Shown here piece by piece: positions 58,335 to 64,000 of a stretch of DNA of 64,000 nucleotides. The stretch comes from Opisthorchis felineus. Taxonomy: Eukaryota > Platyhelminthes > Trematoda > Opisthorchiida > Opisthorchiidae. The notes under the pieces are model-generated. The model searched no databases, was not told where the DNA came from, and worked only from the letters and a program-made list of their open reading frames with translations. Each line of letters begins with the position of its first letter. Within the stretch, counting starts at the first letter, position 1. The position numbers were made by a program, and so were the translations under genes. The stretch spans positions 703,977-767,976 of the forward strand of contig SJOL01010839.1 of NCBI GenBank assembly GCA_004794785.1, in the 5' to 3' direction.

Positions 58335-59530
58335 AACCTGGCGACCACCAACTGCAAATCAACTGTCGGCCCAGTTGGATTACGTGGCCATCAGCCACTG
58401 GTGGAGAGCCACAATTCAAGAGTGCCGTTCCTTCTGTGACGCAAATCGATTCCAATCACATCATGGTGCGTGCACGCCCGACAGTTCGTTTCGCTTCAGG
58501 CCCTCGCAAGTCAGCAAGCACGCCAATCCACCATCTTCAAAGAACCACCATAGCTCAACAGTATCGACCTGAGCTAGCTGAACAACTCTCCACAGTAAGC
58601 CAATACTGTGGAGGTAGTGAGCACGTGGTTAAAGCATGGAAAAATGTGGAAGAAGCTATGCTAGCGGCATTCAATGCTGTCTGTCCGCCTTCTCCCATAC
58701 AATTAAATGACCACTGGATATAGTCGAGATCGCTAGTCTTGACTGACGCCAAGAAATCCGTACCAGCAGGCAACGAGTATGACGGCGCACACAAATCCCT
58801 CAAAGATTCCTAGGAAAGACCGATAGCTCTGGTGGACATCGAAAGCTCGGGAAATGGACAGAAAGATCTACCGGAAACAGCCATGCCCTATATCAACTGG
58901 GCCTAGGAAGGCAGCGGTCAGTTGAATAATAAGTGAAAAAGGCAGCTCACTGATTCACTCGCAAAAACACCGACTGGAAAGATGGACCAAACACATCGAA
59001 GAACAGTTTAGCTGGCCTCCTGCAACATAGCCTCTGGAGATGGTGCATGCGAGCGAATGGAATGCAAACCTTAACCGCCCGTCGGAAGAAATAAAGCATG
59101 AAATATCCGTACTGAAACGTGAGAAGGTACCAAGAACGGACGGTCTGTATCCAGCCCAGTTCAAAGAAGGCGAAGAATCCCTGGTGACCCGTCTAACAAA
59201 GCATACTGGTGCACTCCACCCTGCAGAATGGGGCACGTCGACAGTTATTTCTATCTTAAAAAAGGATATGCAGACGCTGTGCGAAAACCACCGTGGCGTT
59301 AGTGGCATCGAAGTTGCTGTCTGGTCTTATCCTTCGAAGGTTGACTGAACGCAGCGTGAGACAGGTCCGTGAAAACCAAGCGGGGTTCCGTCCTGCAAGA
59401 GGGTGCATCGACCATATTTTTACCCTCCGACACACTCTGGAACAGCGACACTGCTTCCAGTGACCAACATTGGTTGTCTTCCTTGACTTGAAAGCTGTCT
59501 TTGACTCTGTGGACCGTCAGGCACTACGGC
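58335..59530 (+). pseudogene. RTE-like LINE fragment 2 of cluster (endonuclease end to RT)
   Basis: It starts TWRPPTANQLSAQLDYVAIS and then HWWRATIQECRSF, the end of the endonuclease, with a new linker (GSEHVVKAWKNVEEAMLAAF). It continues with an RT start (about 59,080-59,290, EIKHEISVLKREKVPRTDGL) and ENQAGFRPARGCIDHIFTLR (about 59,370) up to VFLDLKAVFDSVDR (about 59,470-59,515), in shifting frames. It ends abruptly where the young copy starts. Confidence 0.65.
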
Positions 59531-61797
59531 AGTGTCTGTGGAGCAAACGTCTCTTCCATCACCAGATGTGAATTCATACTGGGACGTGATTGCCACCTCT
59601 TTGCATAGTGCTGCGAATTTCGTCTGTGGCACGGCACCACCAAGCGCACTCGAGCACTGGATATCAGACCGAACGGTGGCACTGCGTAAGTCTCGGATGA
59701 ATATCGCAGCCGGTCTTGAACATAACCTGATGATGACGTCAAGTGAAGGCGAGCGTGCAAGCCGACCGTGAAGTGTGGTGGACACAGAAAGCCAAGGAAA
59801 TGGAAGAGGCCCAGAAAGCCGGTAATGCCCAACGCTTATTTCAGTTGATCCGTGCGACCGGCCCCCGGAAACCACCTGTGAGCGAAACCATCAAGGATCG
59901 GAATGGAGTGACCATATCGAATAAAGAAGAACGCCCCGATCGGTGGGCCGAATACTTCGAACAACAATTGTCATGGCCACCAGCTGGCACTCATCTGGAT
60001 CCCACAGGTGACGTAGAACCTTGGACGGTGAACGTGGAACCGCCTACGGCATCGGAGATTTATGACTGCATATGTTCTCTCAAGCGCCACCGAGCCTCTG
60101 GTCCGGATGACCTCCCACCCGCATTGTTCAAAGATGGGGGTGAATTCCTCAGTCAGCGCTTGTCTGATCTGTTCGCTTGCATTTGGGAAAAGGAGTCTGT
60201 CCCAGACAACTGGGGAGAGTCGGTGATAGTGCCCATTTTCAAAAAAGGGCCTCGTAGTGAGTGTGGCAACCACAGGGGGATCAGCTTGACCCCGGTCGTA
60301 ACGAGACTGTTGGCGTCACTCGTGCTTCGTCGCCTTACGGTGGCTCGTGAAACACTGACTCGAGAGCAGCAAGCGGGATTCCGGCCTGGTAGGGGTTGCG
60401 TTGACCAAATCTTCACACTTCGTCAGGTGCTAGAACAACGCCATACGTATAAGCGACCCACGATTCTAGTATTCCTGGATTTCCAAGGCGCATTCGACTC
60501 GGTTGACCGGTCTGTTCTTCTTGACACGCTTGCCCACCAAGGAATGCCCCGGAAGTTTGTGAACATAATAAGCTCTTTGTATTCTCGGACTTCCGGACGT
60601 GTGAGAGTATACGGCGAGCTCTCCAAAAGCTTCCGTACACAAAGCGGTGTCCGTCAGGGATGCCCACTCTCTCCTTTCCTATTTAATTTCGTGATCGATG
60701 AGATAATGAGACGAACGCTGGAAGGTCTCCAAAACCCCGGTGTTCAGATAGCCTGTGACGAAAACCTTGTCGATCTGGAATATGCAGACGACATCGTTCT
60801 CATCTTCGAAGAGGAGGAGAGGGCGCAGGTGTTTTTGGATGAACTGACCAAAGTCATCCCGTCCTTTGGTATGCACTTTGCACCCACAAAGTGTAAGGTC
60901 ATGCTGCTGGACATGCAGTCACTGAACACGCCACTTACAATCCAGGGAGAGGCACTGGAAGTTGTGGAGCGTTTTACGTACCTGGGTAGTTGTATTAGTT
61001 CTGATGGTAGTGTGACAGACGAGGTCAATGCACGAATCTGCAAGGCACGGGTCGCGTTTGCTAATTTGAGGCACCTATGGCGTCAAAGTGGTGTATCCCT
61101 GAAACTCAAGGGACGTGTGTATCAAGCTACAGTGCGGGCTGTTTTGTTGTATGGCTGTGAGACCTGGCCTCTTCGAGCAGCGGAACTGAGACGTCTTCAG
61201 GTGTTTGACAATCGTTGTCTCAGAACCATAGCTCGTGTGGGTTGGTGTCGGCGAATCCGTAACGAGGCAGTTAGAAAGCGAGTTTTTGGTTGTGCAACGG
61301 GTACTTCCATTGAAGAGTGTGTCCAGCACCAGAAGCTGCGTTGGTTGGGACACGTGTTGCGTATGCCTAATCATCGTTTGCCGAAGAGAGTGCTGTTTTC
61401 CATGCCCAATTCAGAGTGGCGGAAGCAGAGAGGGGGCCAACCCTTAACCTGGCAGAGGGGTATGAAGGAAATTACGAAACGCTTGGGTGCTGTCGGTGCT
61501 ACTCGCCTTCCAGGTTGGGGACCGCGTGATCCTCACTGTGCCTGGTTGGAGACGCTGCAAGATATGGCTGCCAACCGATGTCAGTGGCGATCTTGTTGTC
61601 AGTTTCTATCCAGATTGCCTGAATGATTGGCTGGAGGCGTAGGCACCTCGGAATGATTGTAGTAAGCTAGCACTAAGTCCCTTCCCCGTCAACCTTTATT
61701 CATTTCTTCACAATAAGGCTTTCAAATAAAACATGGTTGTACGGCAGCGAAGCATCGGTGTAGAACATTGATGTCATGCTGTCGACGATGATGAACC
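59531..61797 (+). mobile_element. Young RTE-like LINE, 5'-truncated
   Basis: It starts within the linker after the endonuclease (SLPSPDVNSYWDVIATSLHS, from about 59,545). A short insertion near 59,731-59,737 shifts the frame into the 627-codon RT frame. The 3' UTR runs from 61,627 to about 61,797 with CAAATAAAACATGG and a short GATGAT tail, shared with the 17-18 kb copy. RTE affiliation rests on the endonuclease-RT order of its relatives, the short 3' UTR and the microsatellite end. Confidence 0.85.
59743..61626 (+). CDS. Reverse transcriptase (C-terminal part of RTE-like ORF2)
   Basis: 627 codons open to TGA at 61,624-61,626. The first codon, GTG, only marks the frame; there is no native start, because the upstream part lies in another frame (59,545-59,735). 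RT blocks: [30 protein letters not shown] at residues 244-253 (catalytic Asp 246), [15 protein letters not shown] from 302, and YADD at 347-350. After RT comes the C-terminal region common in this group: [25 protein letters not shown] and [14 protein letters not shown]. The endonuclease is missing, so the copy cannot move by itself, but the RT core is undamaged, which points to recent insertion. Confidence 0.88.
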   Translation: MKASVQADREVWWTQKAKEMEEAQKAGNAQRLFQLIRATGPRKPPVSETIKDRNGVTISNKEERPDRWAEYFEQQLSWPPAGTHLDPTGDVEPWTVNVEPPTASEIYDCICSLKRHRASGPDDLPPALFKDGGEFLSQRLSDLFACIWEKESVPDNWGESVIVPIFKKGPRSECGNHRGISLTPVVTRLLASLVLRRLTVARETLTREQQAGFRPGRGCVDQIFTLRQVLEQRHTYKRPTILVFLDFQGAFDSVDRSVLLDTLAHQGMPRKFVNIISSLYSRTSGRVRVYGELSKSFRTQSGVRQGCPLSPFLFNFVIDEIMRRTLEGLQNPGVQIACDENLVDLEYADDIVLIFEEEERAQVFLDELTKVIPSFGMHFAPTKCKVMLLDMQSLNTPLTIQGEALEVVERFTYLGSCISSDGSVTDEVNARICKARVAFANLRHLWRQSGVSLKLKGRVYQATVRAVLLYGCETWPLRAAELRRLQVFDNRCLRTIARVGWCRRIRNEAVRKRVFGCATGTSIEECVQHQKLRWLGHVLRMPNHRLPKRVLFSMPNSEWRKQRGGQPLTWQRGMKEITKRLGAVGATRLPGWGPRDPHCAWLETLQDMAANRCQWRSCCQFLSRLPE

Positions 61798-62150
61798 GAA
61801 GGATTTGGTTGAGAACCCTAATCATTGTAGGAGCCCTAATTGTAGGAGTCCTGAAAGTATTTCAGTCCACATACAACCATGAACGTCACGATTGAAAATA
61901 TCGTACCCCATCGGCCGTCGTCTGGTACCATCAACCGGGTCACCTTAATTGCTGCATACAGCAGGTTGAGTAAAGAAAAACATGTTACCACCGTCGTATT
62001 CGTTCTTGCGACTTCCCCTATACCCTCTTCTACCCTACCCCACAGTTGGAATGCCTACACAAGACAAGTCGAGAGGCAGAGGTCGGGTTCGAACCACGGG
62101 TCTTCTGGTTGGTAAATTCGCGCTCTAACCAGTGAGCCATCTCGCCCGGA
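61797..62150 (-). mobile_element. tRNA-headed repeat, related to 57,355-57,600
   Basis: On the minus strand it begins GCGAGATGGCTCACTGGTTA (A box), with GTGGTTCGAACCC (B box, about 62,090), like family S. The body is different: CAACCTGCTGTATGCAGCAA, TTAAGGTGACCCGGTTGATG and TCATGGTTGTATGTGGACTG, ending TTCTCAACCAAATCCTTCGG against the RTE tail. The body recurs at 57,355-57,520 (minus). It could be a composite SINE. Confidence 0.5.
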
Positions 62151-62239
62151 GAGCACCTGCCGCAGAACAGGAGAAATCGCTCGACGTGGTGCCTATCAGC
62201 GAACCAACCCCGAATCCAGATAGACTACACTGCCATCAG

Positions 62240-63789
62240 TCACCGGTGACGAGGGTTGATCACTGCCTGTCGCTCATTCGTGGACTCCGTCGGACACATC
62301 CGACGCCATGTCCGTGTAGATCAGGAATCTTGGTGGATCCGAAAGACCGAAGAAATGGAAGAACCAAAAAATGCTAGAAACGTTCGCAGGTTGTTCAACT
62401 TGATTCGTTCGACTGGTCCTCTGAAGTATCTTGTCGGCGAAACCATTGGGGACCAAAATGGCTCACCGATATCCAGCGAAGGAGAACGTTTATGCCATTG
62501 GGCGCGATACTTCAGCTGGCTACCTGTTAGCTAAGTAGATAAAAGTCGTTCAGCTGTAGTACTCTTTCGGTGCCTAGCTGCCATACCACCGGAAGGAAGC
62601 ACGAGGGCTGGGAAACTGCCAGATTGCCCAAGCCTAGACAGGGGAAGTCGAGAGGCGGAGGTCGGGTTCGAACCAAAGTCTTCCGGTTGGTAAATTTGCA
62701 CTCTAACCACTAAGCCATCCCGCCCCCACACTGCTAGCAGTGGTAGTATAGTAGTTGTTCAGCTGTAACACTCGTTGCTTAGCTGCAAGGAGCCGAATGA
62801 AACACGAGGGCTGAGATGCCATTAGGTTACCTAAGTCTAAACAGTATCAGTCCAGATGCCCTGGTTGGGTGCGAACCACGGACTTTCCGGTTAGTAAGTT
62901 CGCACCTCAACCACTGAGTTACCTCGAGCTCGGTCACTTGCTACCTCCAATCCGGACAGCCGGTCTTCCGCAGGAAGTGGGCTGTGAATATGGAGTCCCC
63001 TTCAGCCTCAAAAGTATATGAGCGTATATCTCCATTCAAATATAATCGTGCTCCTGGTGCTGACAAAATCCCACCTACTCTGTTCAAGGACGGTGGTGAA
63101 TTCTTTGGCCGGTGTCTGTCTGGCGTATTTGCATCTATCCGGGAAAAAGGGAACGTCCCAGACAATAGGGGTGAGTCAAAAATGGTGCGCATTTTCAGAA
63201 GCACTCGCAGCGTGAATGTAGTAACCACAAGGGTATCAGTTTAATTCCCGTTGTAACAAGGCTTCCGGGGCCACTGATTCATCGTCATACGGTGGCACGC
63301 GAATCACTGAACCGTGAGCATCAAGGGAAATTTCGACTAGGTAGAGAGACTGCGTCGCTAGAGTAAGGCCACACTCGTGTTCCTTGACTTGAAGGATGCG
63401 TTCGATTCTGCCGATCGGTCAGTGCTCTTGACCACACCTGATCAACAGGTGTGATGGACATAATCCGGTCTCTATTTTCATATACGTCTGGGTGCGTGTG
63501 ACTGTATGAGCTCACTGAAAACTTGCCTACAAAAGGTGGTGTACAGCGAGGATATCCACTCTTTCCAGTCTTATTCAACATCATTGATGGAATGATGAGG
63601 CAAACGCCTGAAGGTCCTCAAAATCCCGGTGTTCAAATCGTTCCTGATGAGAACCTTGTCGATCTGGAGTACGCAGAAGGCACCGCCCTCGTGTTTGAAG
63701 TCCAAGCACAAGCAGTGTTGGATACACTGGCAACCAGCATACCAGTTTTCGGCATGCGTCTTGCACCTACCTTCAAAGTGAAAAGTCAT
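62240..63789 (+). pseudogene. RTE-like LINE fragment 3 of cluster, interrupted by a SINE dimer
   Basis: RRHVRVDQESWWIRKTEEME to ERLCHWARYFSWLP (62,290-62,520), then the SINE dimer, then [35 protein letters not shown] and RCLSGVFASIREKGNVPDNR (62,990-63,180), and LKDAFDSADRSV-like (about 63,390). It ends with GGVQRGYPLFPVLFNIIDGM to [20 protein letters not shown], where YADD has become YAEG (63,530-63,770). The family is more diverged than the young copy. It is dead by frameshifts and loss of catalytic Asp. Confidence 0.75.
62526..62939 (-). mobile_element. Dimeric tRNA-SINE (family S) inserted in an RTE, with 7-bp target duplication
   Basis: Two SINE units in the same (minus) orientation: 62,935 to about 62,760 (A box TAACTCAGTGGTTGAGG, B box GGTTCGCACCC) and 62,727 to about 62,545 (A box TGGCTTAGTGGTTAGAG, B box GGTTCGAACCC), each followed by the family body. 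The insert is bounded by GCTACCT at 62,519-62,525 and again at 62,940-62,946. The interrupted RTE frame (RYFSWLP | PPIRT) resumes after it, which supports a single insertion event. Confidence 0.7.
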
Positions 63790-64000
63790 GCTTAAGTCAT
63801 CATCAATACTGAGAGTAACACCAGATGGGAGTACTGGTGCTTCACTGTCGTACAACTATGGCAATTTATTTGAATAAAGCCTTACAATCGAACGAAAGAG
63901 ATGGGAAAGGGAGGAAGACATGGGGCTAGCCTACCACAAACACTCCAGGTGTCTAAACCTCCAGCACTCAGTCAATCTGCATAGAAACCAACAGCATGAA
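63790..64000 (-). mobile_element. RTE-like LINE 3' end, antisense (runs off the window)
   Basis: On the minus strand, from 64,000 down, the C-terminal codons (TTTCTATGCAGATTGACTGA), GGAGGTTTAGACACCTGGAG, GGCTTTATTCAAATAAATTG and GTACGACAGTGAAGCACCAG match the 3' end of the young copy. It abuts fragment 3 directly, making a tail-to-tail LINE junction. Confidence 0.7.

Noticed and set aside
62060..62148. True tRNA gene on the minus strand
   Set aside because: A and B boxes are present, but no acceptor-stem pairing follows and the sequence runs into a repeated body, so it is a SINE head.

Overview
This is eukaryotic DNA, most likely from a parasitic flatworm (probably a digenean trematode). It is rich in introns and repeats and about 43% GC by eye. 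The clues are a long-intron metabolic gene, minute introns (36-44 bp) in a neighbouring zinc-finger gene, many RTE-type non-LTR retrotransposons ending in GAT-like microsatellite tails, and tRNA-derived SINEs that carry hammerhead-ribozyme cores like those of schistosome Sm-alpha repeats. The species cannot be fixed from the sequence alone.

Two host genes are well supported. (1) 1,269-32,011 (+) holds the last six exons of GLDC, the mitochondrial glycine decarboxylase (P-protein of the glycine cleavage system). The exons join in frame to give 449 C-terminal residues, including the PLP-binding lysine. The 5' half lies before the window. Introns are 1.1, 2.4, 5.5, 19.0 and 1.5 kb. (2) 54,886-56,166 (-) holds the last four exons of a C2H2 zinc-finger protein: nine zinc fingers, one of them C2HC-like, and an acidic C-terminal tail. 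Its three introns are only 44, 36 and 40 bp. A weak single-exon candidate sits at about 40.16 kb.

Most of the rest is transposable-element debris. RTE-like elements occur at 17.1-18.15 kb (broken by an assembly gap), 14.53-14.61 kb (tail only, antisense), 49.4-52.0 kb (old, near full length) and as a head-to-tail cluster at 57.7-64.0 kb. That cluster includes one young copy with a 627-codon open reverse-transcriptase frame (59,743-61,626). A degenerate Ty3/gypsy gag-pol lies at 21.3-22.35 kb. Two long inverted-repeat pairs stand out. Arms of 811 bp at 6.1-6.9 kb and 12.2-13.0 kb flank GLDC exon 4. Arms of about 980 bp at 22.5-23.5 kb and 27.8-28.7 kb lie inside GLDC intron 4.

The most interesting signal is a set of small repeats with hammerhead-type catalytic cores. 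One family (about 195 bp, tRNA-like head) has four copies arranged as two head-to-head pairs, at 36.62-37.05 kb and 56.33-56.83 kb. A second family has a perfect core at 13,890-13,914 and decayed relatives at 3.79, 13.69 and 46.46 kb, several of them in sense orientation inside GLDC introns. A third, hammerhead-free tRNA-SINE family has copies at 14.7, 45.0, 62.1, 62.6 and 62.8 kb; the last two form a dimer inserted into an RTE with a 7-bp target duplication. The 32-54 kb interval has no convincing host gene apart from the weak 40-kb candidate.
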